Shown here: positions 1-6,162 of the stretch, one piece after another
Layout: every line of letters begins with the position of its first letter
How positions within the stretch are numbered: the stretch's first letter is position 1
Assembly: GCA_005773145.1 (NCBI GenBank)
Contig: SXHS01000137.1
Location: forward strand, 1-6,919
Origin: Planctomycetaceae bacterium
GTDB taxonomy: Bacteria; Planctomycetota; Planctomycetia; Pirellulales; Pirellulaceae
Direction: 5' to 3'
Length of the DNA: 6,919 nucleotides
Made by a program: the position numbers and the translations under genes
The notes under the pieces: model-generated
What the model was told of the DNA's origin: nothing
The model's database searches: none
Seen by the model: only the letters and a program-made list of their open reading frames with translations

Positions 1-2100
1 CGGCCCTTCGATAATGTCGAGACATCGTGCATACTTGCCACGTGCCTCCTCGACATCTTCGCTGATGAACCGATCGATGCCGGATACCAAAGCGTGCTGA
101 ATGCGTTCGTCGACGTCCAACTGACGCCAATCCTGTTCCACCTCGGTCTGCATGCCACGCTGATGTTTGACGCGTTCTGCCAATTCCAGCAACCGCTCCG
201 TGGCATCGTCACGGCGGTTGAATAGAACGTCCTCCACCCGCTCCAGAAGTTCCGGCTCAAGGTCGGCATAGACCGCCAATTGACCCGCGTTGACAATCGC
301 CAAGTCCAACCCAGCGCGAATCGCGTGGTACAGGAACACCGCATGCATGGCTTCACGAATCACATCATTGCCCCGAAAGGCAAATGAAATGTTGCTAACT
401 CCCCCTGATATCCGAGTGCCGGGACACTTCTGCTTGATGAGCTTAATCGATTCCAAAAATTGAATGGCGTAGGTATTATGTTCCTCAATCCCGGTGCCGA
501 CGGTTAAGATATTGGGGTCAAAGATAATGTCCTCGGCGAGAAAACCGACGCGTTGGGTCAACAAATCGTATGCCCGTTTGCAGATGCGGACCTTGTCCTC
601 CGTGGCGGTCGCCTGACCGAGCTCATCGAATGCCATGACAACCACGGCCGCGCCGTAGCGTCGCACGAGTGCCGCGCGTCGCAGGAACTCCTCCTCACCA
701 TCCTTCAAGCTCAACGAATTGACGATCCCCTTACCCTGAAGACATTTGAGTCCCGCCTCCAGGACGGCCCAATTTGAACTGTCCACCATCACGGGAACTT
801 TGGCGATATCCGCTTCACCGGCGATCAGGTTCAAAAACTGGGTCATCGCCCGCGGTCCGTCCAACAAAGCATCATCCAGATTCACATCCAGGATCACGGC
901 CCCCATTTGAACCTGCTGTCGTGCCACTTCCACCGCCTGCTCGAACTGATCATTGCGAATCAGTCGGGCGAACTGGCGAGATCCGGTCACGTTGGTCCGT
1001 TCCCCGATCACGGCCAAGTTGCTTTCCGGACTTACGACCAGCGCCTCCATACCGCTCAACCTCAGCCCAGGCCCGGCCAGCGGCGGCCGGCGCGGCGGCT
1101 TACCCGCCACGGCCTGCGCCAAGCAGCGAATGTGTTCCGGTGTGGTCCCACAACAGCCCCCCACAATATTGATCCAGCCTTGATCCACGAACTCTTCCAA
1201 AATAGCCGCCATGGCAGTCGGCCCGAGTTCGTACTGTCCGAATTCGTTGGGCAAGCCAGCATTGGGATGACAGCTCGTGGCAACCGACGCCAGATTCGAC
1301 AACTCCTCGACGTAGGGACGCATCGCCTGAGGCCCCAAGGCACAATTGATGCCCACGCTGAGCAGAGGAAAATGCGAGACGGCCGTCCAAAAAGCCTCAA
1401 TCGTTTGCGCGGATACAAAGGTGCGCCCGCTGGCATCAACCGTTGTTGATACCATCACCGGTACACGGCGCCCGCCTTCTTCGAAGTACTGCGCAATCGC
1501 AAACAGGCAGGCCTTCAGATTCAACGTGTCGATCGAGGTCTCGGCAAGTAAGAGATCCACGCCCGCCTCGACCAACGCCCGCACCTGATGGTGATAGGAC
1601 ACGGCCAACTCGTCAAATCCCGCCGCACGATGCGCCGCATCCTCAACGTTGCTACAGACCGATGCGGTCTTGGTCGTGGGCCCAATCGACCCCGCGACGA
1701 AACGGGGTCGATGCGGAGTCTGCTGGGTCATCGCATCCGCAGCCTGCCTCGCACAAGCCACGGCGGCCGCGTTCAACTCATCGGCCAGTTCGCTCAGGGC
1801 AAACTCCTCCATGGCCAAGGGACTGGCGCCGAATGTATTCGTTTCGAGAATGTCGGCCCCCGCCTCTAAGTACTGACGATGAATGTCGGTGATGACCTGG
1901 GGGTGCGTCAGACAGAGAATATCGATGAAGTTCTTCAGTTCCTTGGTATGTGAGGCGAATCGAGCCCCGCGCACATCCTCTTCGCGCAAACCTCGCGCCT
2001 GGACCATCGTCCCCATGGCCCCGTCCAAGATCAAAATCCGCTCAGACAACTGACGATGCAGCAAACTGGCCCCCTCCGATTTTTCCGAGCGACTAATCAA
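1..2100 (-). CDS. metH: Cobalamin-dependent methionine synthase, N-terminal 700 residues (partial at window edge)
   Basis: Cytosolic enzyme that moves a methyl group from 5-methyltetrahydrofolate through cobalamin to homocysteine, making methionine and regenerating tetrahydrofolate. The frame is open without a break from a TTG start to the left edge, giving 700 of the roughly 1,200 residues usual for MetH. Residues about 15-335 are the homocysteine-binding barrel: LDGAMGTM near the start, then GINCALGP with zinc ligand C253, and GGCCGTTPEHI with ligands C316 and C317. The pterin-binding barrel follows with GERTNVTGS at 366-374, then FDPNI and ISGGVSNISFAFRGND. The last 50 or so residues, ending CLDIIEGP, match the beginning of the cobalamin-domain cap; the B12-binding and activation domains lie outside the window. 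All three zinc ligands and the folate-site signature are intact, so the gene looks functional as far as seen. The TTG start is chosen because GAGGAG lies six bases upstream and the encoded N-terminus then matches family length. The frame is open further upstream to a TAG, so a slightly longer protein cannot be excluded. Confidence 0.97.
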   Translation of the reverse strand, partial: MISRSEKSEGASLLHRQLSERILILDGAMGTMVQARGLREEDVRGARFASHTKELKNFIDILCLTHPQVITDIHRQYLEAGADILETNTFGASPLAMEEFALSELADELNAAAVACARQAADAMTQQTPHRPRFVAGSIGPTTKTASVCSNVEDAAHRAAGFDELAVSYHHQVRALVEAGVDLLLAETSIDTLNLKACLFAIAQYFEEGGRRVPVMVSTTVDASGRTFVSAQTIEAFWTAVSHFPLLSVGINCALGPQAMRPYVEELSNLASVATSCHPNAGLPNEFGQYELGPTAMAAILEEFVDQGWINIVGGCCGTTPEHIRCLAQAVAGKPPRRPPLAGPGLRLSGMEALVVSPESNLAVIGERTNVTGSRQFARLIRNDQFEQAVEVARQQVQMGAVILDVNLDDALLDGPRAMTQFLNLIAGEADIAKVPVMVDSSNWAVLEAGLKCLQGKGIVNSLSLKDGEEEFLRRAALVRRYGAAVVVMAFDELGQATATEDKVRICKRAYDLLTQRVGFLAEDIIFDPNILTVGTGIEEHNTYAIQFLESIKLIKQKCPGTRISGGVSNISFAFRGNDVIREAMHAVFLYHAIRAGLDLAIVNAGQLAVYADLEPELLERVEDVLFNRRDDATERLLELAERVKHQRGMQTEVEQDWRQLDVDERIQHALVSGIDRFISEDVEEARGKYARCLDIIEGP

Positions 2101-2106
2101 TGCGGA

Positions 2107-2112
2107 CTCCTC
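2107..2112 (-). promoter_or_regulatory. Ribosome binding site deciding the metH TTG start
   Basis: On the minus strand this reads GAGGAG, followed by six bases and then TTG at 2100-2098. No ATG lies in frame nearby: the first in-frame ATG codons fall inside the conserved GAMGTM motif and would remove essential barrel residues. The site therefore supports a rare-codon start. Confidence 0.7.
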
Positions 2113-2123
2113 AAGATCACACA

Positions 2124-2186
2124 CCTGAACATCGACGACAGCATTCCACAGCCACTCTGAACCCGGGTCCTACTAACCAGTTCAGG
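2124..2186 (-). repeat. Three CTGAAC/GTTCAG half sites in the metH leader with mutually exclusive pairing
   Basis: On the plus strand CTGAAC occurs at 2125-2130 and 2157-2162, and its complement GTTCAG at 2180-2185. In metH leader RNA the first arm (minus strand 2186-2180, CCTGAAC) could pair with the near copy over six bases or with the far copy over seven bases. The far copy lies about 24 bases before the TTG start. The arrangement could be an operator with repeated half sites, an attenuator-like switch, or chance. The arms are short and no run of T follows them. Confidence 0.35.
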
Positions 2187-2231
2187 GGCAGCAAGGCCCA
2201 TTAACCTAGGTGATTTTGCACCTTCATGCCA

Positions 2232-2248
2232 CTGCCGCTAGCTGGCAG
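2232..2248. repeat. Short inverted repeat (hairpin) in the intergenic region
   Basis: CTGCC at 2232-2236 and GGCAG at 2244-2248 are perfect complements around a seven-base centre containing GCTAGC, itself a palindrome. It could be a protein-binding site for either divergent promoter. No T run follows on either strand, so it is not a canonical terminator. The short arms make chance a real possibility. Confidence 0.3.
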
Positions 2249-2378
2249 CACACTAGCACCGACCGGCTGATCAGGGCTTCTCCAACCGGAAAAACCCGCA
2301 TAGGTCTCAAGATCGGGATAATGGTTACCGATATTCGTTGCGTGGGATTTTATCGTGAATCGATGCCCGGTTGTTGGT

Positions 2379-2385
2379 GAAGGAG
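2379..2385 (+). promoter_or_regulatory. Ribosome binding site deciding the GTG start at 2394
   Basis: GAAGGAG lies eight bases before the GTG at 2394-2396. The same reading frame is open from an earlier GTG at 2355, but that codon has no comparable purine-rich site ahead of it. The later start is therefore preferred, shortening the protein from 486 to 473 residues. Confidence 0.65.
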
Positions 2386-2393
2386 TCTTGAAC

Positions 2394-3815
2394 GTGAACC
2401 GCCACCCAAGCCTCACGGACGACATGACCACCGGCCCTCGCCGAATGGCATCATGGGAGCGTTTATCCAGCGGGAAGGCAGAGAATGCCATGACATCCAC
2501 TCGGCGGCCCAACTCCGACGTCTGCGTTCGCATGCCCGATCTGCGACTGGGCCGCAGCGGCGTGCCACACAGTCCAACGCTCCCGAGTGACTCCCATAAA
2601 GCCACTAGCGACATGCCCCCCTTGGGGAACCCGGGCAATGCACCATGGCGTAGTCTCGGCCCCGCTGCGCACGAGGCGCGGTTGGTCGATCCCGCGCCGG
2701 CAGCTGCCATGGCACCGGTGACTGCCCCCTTGTCCGCAGCCGCCCATGATACGGCCTCGGTGACAGCAGGGCCCACGCATGAGCTCGAAGACCGTACCCC
2801 TCGCGTCGGCCAGCGCGATGTTTGGCAACAACTGACACAACCGGCGGCGTCTGGCGGACCGGGCACCACGGAGGTTACTGCTGCCGCAGCCGCAAACACC
2901 ACGCCACGCCCTCAACGAGGCCGCGAGCCAGGGGCTCTGCGCCGTTGGGGAACCCAATTAGGTGTCACCATCGCCGCTGCCGTGCTGCTCGCGGTCGTGC
3001 ATCATGCCCTGACGGCACCCGCCACACAATCGACGCCGGAGACTGCACCGGTGACTTGGTCATCGGATCAAGTTGTCTTGGGGACGCCGGTCCCCATGAC
3101 TGACGCACAGCCTGGCACATCGCCCGAGTCGGCCACTTTGCCCACTGAGGATGGGTCGGATGCGCAGCTGAATACAACCCGTGTGGCACAGCGGCCGGCG
3201 GACTCGACGGGCCGAGCCGTGCCGCCGCCCCAAGACTCCGAGACGCCAGCGGCGGAACTACCGCCGCCACTATCGGCCTCCGACGGCGTCAACGGAGGGC
3301 TGGACGCAGCACCAAACGCTGCCGATGCAATGCCCCCAGAATCTCCAGGGCCGGCCTTCGCGCCCCCGGAAATGTTCAACCAGACCGAGACACCGGCAGA
3401 CGCGATCGACGCACCTCCGCTTGTGGCACCAGCCTCAATCAGCCCGAGCAGCCCGAACGCAACCGCCGTCGGAGCGGAATCGACCACCGCACCGCCGTTG
3501 GCCACTACTGCTGGCCTGCCAGACAACCCTGGGACCGGCTCTCCCGCCAAGCGCAATTATCCGTTGACCTCTCAGTACGACGTTCCGACGTATCTGTTGC
3601 AGGGTCCCGTGGCCGCTCCCGCTCCGTCTGGCCCCACTGCGGCGAGTCCGCCGCCGGCGGCCCAGGCAACGACGCCAGCGGCGTCTCCCTATCCGTACAC
3701 CAACAATCCGTTCGCGCAGCCGCTACAACCATCGGGTACTCCAGGCCCCACAGCCAGACTCGACAAGAAAATCATGACCACCGCACCTACGGCGATCCCA
3801 CCCGTGCAACGCTGA
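2394..3815 (+). CDS. Hypothetical Pro/Ala/Ser/Thr-rich protein with a single membrane segment
   Basis: I do not recognise a family. The 473-residue protein has three parts. Residues 1-184 are low in hydrophobic residues and end in an Arg-rich stretch (RPQRGREPGALRR). Residues about 187-208 are one hydrophobic segment, LGVTIAAAVLLAVV. Residues 209-473 are rich in Pro, Ala, Ser and Thr and look disordered. Positive charge before the segment and its absence just after suggest cytosolic N-terminus and periplasmic C-terminus, with no cleavable signal peptide. Near the end is an aromatic patch, NYPLTSQYDVPTYLLQGP from residue 388, followed by YPYTNNPFAQP, which breaks the low-complexity pattern and may be a binding motif. 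The next gene starts 29 bases on, so co-transcription with the two ATPase genes is likely. The architecture recalls TonB- or ExeB-like envelope anchors, and ExeB is the partner of ExeA, a relative of the ATPase encoded downstream. However, no GspB/ExeB C-terminal domain is recognisable, so this role is inference only. That the frame is coding rests on its length, the ribosome binding site, the membrane segment and the operon context. Confidence 0.75.
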   Translation: MNRHPSLTDDMTTGPRRMASWERLSSGKAENAMTSTRRPNSDVCVRMPDLRLGRSGVPHSPTLPSDSHKATSDMPPLGNPGNAPWRSLGPAAHEARLVDPAPAAAMAPVTAPLSAAAHDTASVTAGPTHELEDRTPRVGQRDVWQQLTQPAASGGPGTTEVTAAAAANTTPRPQRGREPGALRRWGTQLGVTIAAAVLLAVVHHALTAPATQSTPETAPVTWSSDQVVLGTPVPMTDAQPGTSPESATLPTEDGSDAQLNTTRVAQRPADSTGRAVPPPQDSETPAAELPPPLSASDGVNGGLDAAPNAADAMPPESPGPAFAPPEMFNQTETPADAIDAPPLVAPASISPSSPNATAVGAESTTAPPLATTAGLPDNPGTGSPAKRNYPLTSQYDVPTYLLQGPVAAPAPSGPTAASPPPAAQATTPAASPYPYTNNPFAQPLQPSGTPGPTARLDKKIMTTAPTAIPPVQR

Positions 3816-3844
3816 AATTTAACCGAACCCAAGGCGACCAGATC

Positions 3845-5200
3845 ATGAGTGCTTCGGACAACGCTTTCATCAAAGCATATGCTGAGGAACTAGCCGTCGC
3901 GGTCGGGCGACCAGCCCGCAGCGCAGCCCGCGGCCCGCTGAGCGAACCCCAACCATCGCCACGACTCTCACGCCCCACGGGACTTGCGGACCAACGCGTG
4001 TCTCTTACCGGCCTCTATACGTTGCGGCATGCAGCACACGTCCAGTCGGACAGGAACGCCCCAACGCATACACCTGCAGGCCTGCACACAACAAGCCGAG
4101 TGGACTCCCCGGCTGAGTCGGAAAGGCTTTCCGCTACCAGCTTGAGTCACCGGCTACCGACGGCCAGAAGCTTTCGAGTGGAAACCATTTATGTGGGAGT
4201 AAGCCAACTTATCGACGCGACGTCCAACTCGGACCACGCGGAATCTGCGCAAGCAGCAACCCTGGACGAAGCTCACGTGGTGGATGGCGAGCCGCCGTAC
4301 TCGGATTTCGAGTCCCGGCCAACCGCTCACGTCGCCACCGCCCGACGGGACGAGCCAAGCCCGGTACTCCTCCCTCATCCTCATTTACTCGAGTGGCCGG
4401 ACGGACGGGATCGTCCGAGTGGAGCTGACGTCGCACCGGCCGCTGCTCGCCCAGCGGAATTAGCGGTGCAGGGGTCCGTGGAAGCGGCGATCGCACCCCG
4501 CCCCGCCGGACTGGATCCCTTTCGTCCGCAGTGGGAGGTCGACCGATTCCGTTGGCCGGATCGAATTGCCACGCTGACGGCCCATTGTGTAGCCGCTCTA
4601 GACCAACTGGTGTCGCGACTTGTGACGCACCATCGCTTGACGGGTAACGTGGTCGCTGTCACAAGTTGCGAGCGAGGAGAGGGGCGCACGCTCTTCGCGC
4701 TGCTCTTAGCACAACATGCCGCCAGGGCAGGGCACTCCGTGGCCATCGTTGACGGCGATGTGGAAAATCCGGAATTGGCTCGGCAACTGGGGCTGCTGGA
4801 TACTCGCAGTTGGATCGATGGCGAACCAACTCGCGAGTACCTGGAAGAGGTCGCGGTCGCATCCGTGGACGATGCCATCACCATCGTTCCATTGAACGCT
4901 GGGGCGCACGTGCACGCCAACACCGTGGAGGACCGCGGCAGCGATGGGCCGCGGCGTGCCATGCTCCGTACACTCGCGGAGAAGTACCGCCTGGTCCTCT
5001 TAGACACCGGGCCCATGTTGACGGCGACCCGACGCTGGTACGGCCCATTCGCCCATGAAACACTGGATGCATCCCTAGTAGTTCGGGATGTGCAATCGAC
5101 GTCCATGTCTCATCTGGATCACGTTGTGGACCGCATTCGTGCGACCGGAATTGGTTTCGTGGGTATTGTGGAAAACTTCGTTCAGCACCAGCAGATTTGA
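3845..5200 (+). CDS. CpsD/BY-kinase-like P-loop ATPase with degenerate Walker A and long low-complexity N-terminus
   Basis: The C-terminal 210 or so residues belong to the MinD/ParA-type P-loop fold seen in polysaccharide-locus tyrosine kinases (CpsD, CapB, Wzc). Walker A is TSCERGEGRT at 273-282, where the family usually has S-x-P-G-E-G-K-S/T; the catalytic Lys is Arg281 and the Pro is Arg277. Walker A' is VAIVDGD with D303 and D305, followed by NPELARQLGL as in the family. Walker B is LVLLDTGPM with D387. The family's closing segment GFVGIVEN is present, but the protein ends HQQI with no tyrosine cluster, so classical autophosphorylation is unlikely. Residues 1 to about 235 are low complexity apart from the start (MSASDNAFIKAYAEEL) and a more ordered stretch, SFRVETIYVGVSQL from residue 109. 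No membrane segment is visible, so it should be cytosolic. The ATG is preceded by AAGG ten bases upstream, a weak site. The downstream ExeA-like ATPase and glycosyltransferase suggest a role in controlling polysaccharide assembly or export. It could bind nucleotide without acting as a kinase. Confidence 0.85.
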   Translation: MSASDNAFIKAYAEELAVAVGRPARSAARGPLSEPQPSPRLSRPTGLADQRVSLTGLYTLRHAAHVQSDRNAPTHTPAGLHTTSRVDSPAESERLSATSLSHRLPTARSFRVETIYVGVSQLIDATSNSDHAESAQAATLDEAHVVDGEPPYSDFESRPTAHVATARRDEPSPVLLPHPHLLEWPDGRDRPSGADVAPAAARPAELAVQGSVEAAIAPRPAGLDPFRPQWEVDRFRWPDRIATLTAHCVAALDQLVSRLVTHHRLTGNVVAVTSCERGEGRTLFALLLAQHAARAGHSVAIVDGDVENPELARQLGLLDTRSWIDGEPTREYLEEVAVASVDDAITIVPLNAGAHVHANTVEDRGSDGPRRAMLRTLAEKYRLVLLDTGPMLTATRRWYGPFAHETLDASLVVRDVQSTSMSHLDHVVDRIRATGIGFVGIVENFVQHQQI

Positions 5201-5237
5201 CCTTGATTTTATTGCTTCGACATTGAGTCTTCGCCTG

Positions 5238-5254
5238 TGACGCACGGAGCGTCA
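5238..5254 (+). repeat. Perfect inverted repeat ahead of the AAA ATPase gene
   Basis: TGACGC at 5238-5243 and GCGTCA at 5249-5254 are exact complements separated by ACGGA. The repeat lies in the 77-base gap, 23 bases before the ATG at 5278 and just ahead of the CAGGG that serves as ribosome binding site. It could be an operator for an internal promoter, or an RNA hairpin affecting translation or mRNA processing. The bases that follow are TCCTTCTC rather than a T run, which argues against an intrinsic terminator. Confidence 0.5.
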
Positions 5255-5277
5255 TCCTTCTCAAGCAGGGTTGCATC

Positions 5278-6099
5278 ATGTACCAAACGTACTGGCAGTT
5301 ACAGAGCCGTCCGTTCAATGACACGTACGACCCGCGGATGTACTATCCGGGCGATGCCCATCAAGGCGCACTGCTCAAGCTGCGGTATGTCATCGAAAAC
5401 CGCCGGGGCGCTGCGGCACTGTCCGGAGCCGCGGGACTGGGAAAGTCCCTGCTGGTCCAAATCTTGTCGCGTCAGCTACCCGAAATCTACCAACCACGCG
5501 TCCATCTGGTGTTTCCGCAGATGTCGCACGTTGAACTGCTTACCTATTTGGCCGATGAGCTGGAGGGAACCCTATCACCTCCAACTTCTGCTGGCGCGGA
5601 TCGCGGCATACGCCGCTTGCAGCATTGCCTATCAGAAAACACGCGTGCCGGACGTCACTGTGTGATGGTCATCGACGAATCCCATCTATTAAAAGACATG
5701 GGAACCTTGGAGACCATGCGCCTGTTGCTCAACTTCCAAACCGACGATCAACCGGATCTGACGTTGTTGCTGGTCGGCCAGCCCAATCTGCTCACGGCCT
5801 TGAGTCGCACGTCAAGCCTGGAAGAGCGGATTGCCGTCAAGTGTCTTTTGCGGCCTTTCACCGTTGAGGAGACCGTCAGCTACATCAGTCATCGGTTGAC
5901 CGCCGCCGGTTCGGCCCATATGATCTTCGATCAGGAAGCGTTGGAACGAATTCACGCCCTCTCGTTCGGCATACCACGTCGTATCAACCGATTGTGCGAC
6001 TTGGCGTTGCTGATCGGTTATGCCGAAGACCGCACCACCATTTCGCCAGCTCATATCGATGCGGTTTCCGAGGAACTCGTGGCGGTGGCCCCGGAGTGA
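5278..6099 (+). CDS. ExeA/GspA-type AAA ATPase, compact form
   Basis: The 273-residue protein is an AAA-type ATPase of the ExeA/GspA family, which includes the secretion ATPase found in exosortase/PEP-CTERM polysaccharide loci. The family N-terminus is clear: MYQTYWQLQSRPFNDTYDPR, then a sequence corresponding to the family's E-A-L-x-x-L-x-Y segment. Walker A is GAAGLGKS at 50-57 with K56 and S57. Walker B is CVMVIDESH with D133 and E134, giving the catalytic Glu. LLLVGQPNLL follows as the sensor 1 region, and GIPRRINRLCDLALL from residue 231 is the family's C-terminal arginine-containing motif. All the ATPase residues look intact. ExeA itself is about twice as long, with a membrane segment and a peptidoglycan-binding domain; both are missing here, so this protein is probably cytosolic or recruited to the membrane by a partner. 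It likely powers assembly of an envelope export apparatus for the polysaccharide locus. The start is fixed by the conserved N-terminus and by CAGGG seven bases upstream. Confidence 0.93.
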   Translation: MYQTYWQLQSRPFNDTYDPRMYYPGDAHQGALLKLRYVIENRRGAAALSGAAGLGKSLLVQILSRQLPEIYQPRVHLVFPQMSHVELLTYLADELEGTLSPPTSAGADRGIRRLQHCLSENTRAGRHCVMVIDESHLLKDMGTLETMRLLLNFQTDDQPDLTLLLVGQPNLLTALSRTSSLEERIAVKCLLRPFTVEETVSYISHRLTAAGSAHMIFDQEALERIHALSFGIPRRINRLCDLALLIGYAEDRTTISPAHIDAVSEELVAVAPE

Positions 6100-6101
6100 G
6101 T

Positions 6102-6138
6102 AGCCCCAGAGAACGGCCGACCCGTGAACGGCCGGGCT
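6102..6138 (+). repeat. GAACGGCCG direct repeat forming a possible hairpin between the ATPase and glycosyltransferase genes
   Basis: GAACGGCCG occurs at 6111-6119 and 6126-6134. Because CGGCCG is self-complementary, the two copies can pair as a six-base GC stem around a nine-base loop, and AGCC at 6102-6105 can extend it by pairing with GGCT at 6135-6138 across a bulge. It starts just after the ATPase stop codon. There is no T run, so it is at most a weak or factor-assisted terminator, or an mRNA-stabilising hairpin. Confidence 0.4.
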
Positions 6139-6162
6139 CAGGGGGACTGACTTGGGAAATTC

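Larger units (their letters stand above)
2101..2393. other. Divergent intergenic region between metH and the Pro-rich membrane protein gene
   Basis: This stretch must hold the promoters of metH (leftward) and of the rightward gene group. I see no convincing paired -35/-10 hexamers in either direction. A GATAAT at 2317-2322 on the plus strand resembles a -10 box but has no good -35 partner. Features I can see are three CTGAAC-type half sites near metH (2125-2186), a short hairpin at 2232-2248, and a good ribosome binding site at 2379-2385. I looked for the conserved B12 box and SAM-I core on the metH leader strand and did not find them. Confidence 0.6.

Noticed and set aside
774..1892. Several plus-strand open frames of 75-180 codons opposite metH
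   Set aside because: They lie antisense to a strongly conserved, unbroken metH frame, have Arg/Pro-rich compositions typical of shadow frames in GC-rich DNA, and show no recognisable domain.
2101..2393. Cobalamin or SAM riboswitch in the metH leader
   Set aside because: A GAGACC stretch on the minus strand superficially recalls part of a B12 box, but the conserved core elements and their order are missing, and no SAM-I core is visible. A covariance-model scan would settle it.
2201..3732. Minus-strand open frames, including a 233-codon one, opposite the Pro-rich gene
   Set aside because: They overlap the plus-strand gene that has a good ribosome binding site and membrane segment; their sequences mirror its GC-rich codons and show no domain.
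4381..5106. A 241-codon minus-strand open frame opposite the CpsD-like gene
   Set aside because: It is Ser/Arg/Thr-rich, with no domain, and lies entirely opposite a frame with intact P-loop family motifs.
5201..5277. Intrinsic terminator between the two ATPase genes
   Set aside because: The hairpin at 5238-5254 is followed by mixed pyrimidines rather than a T run, and the next ribosome binding site begins within a few bases.
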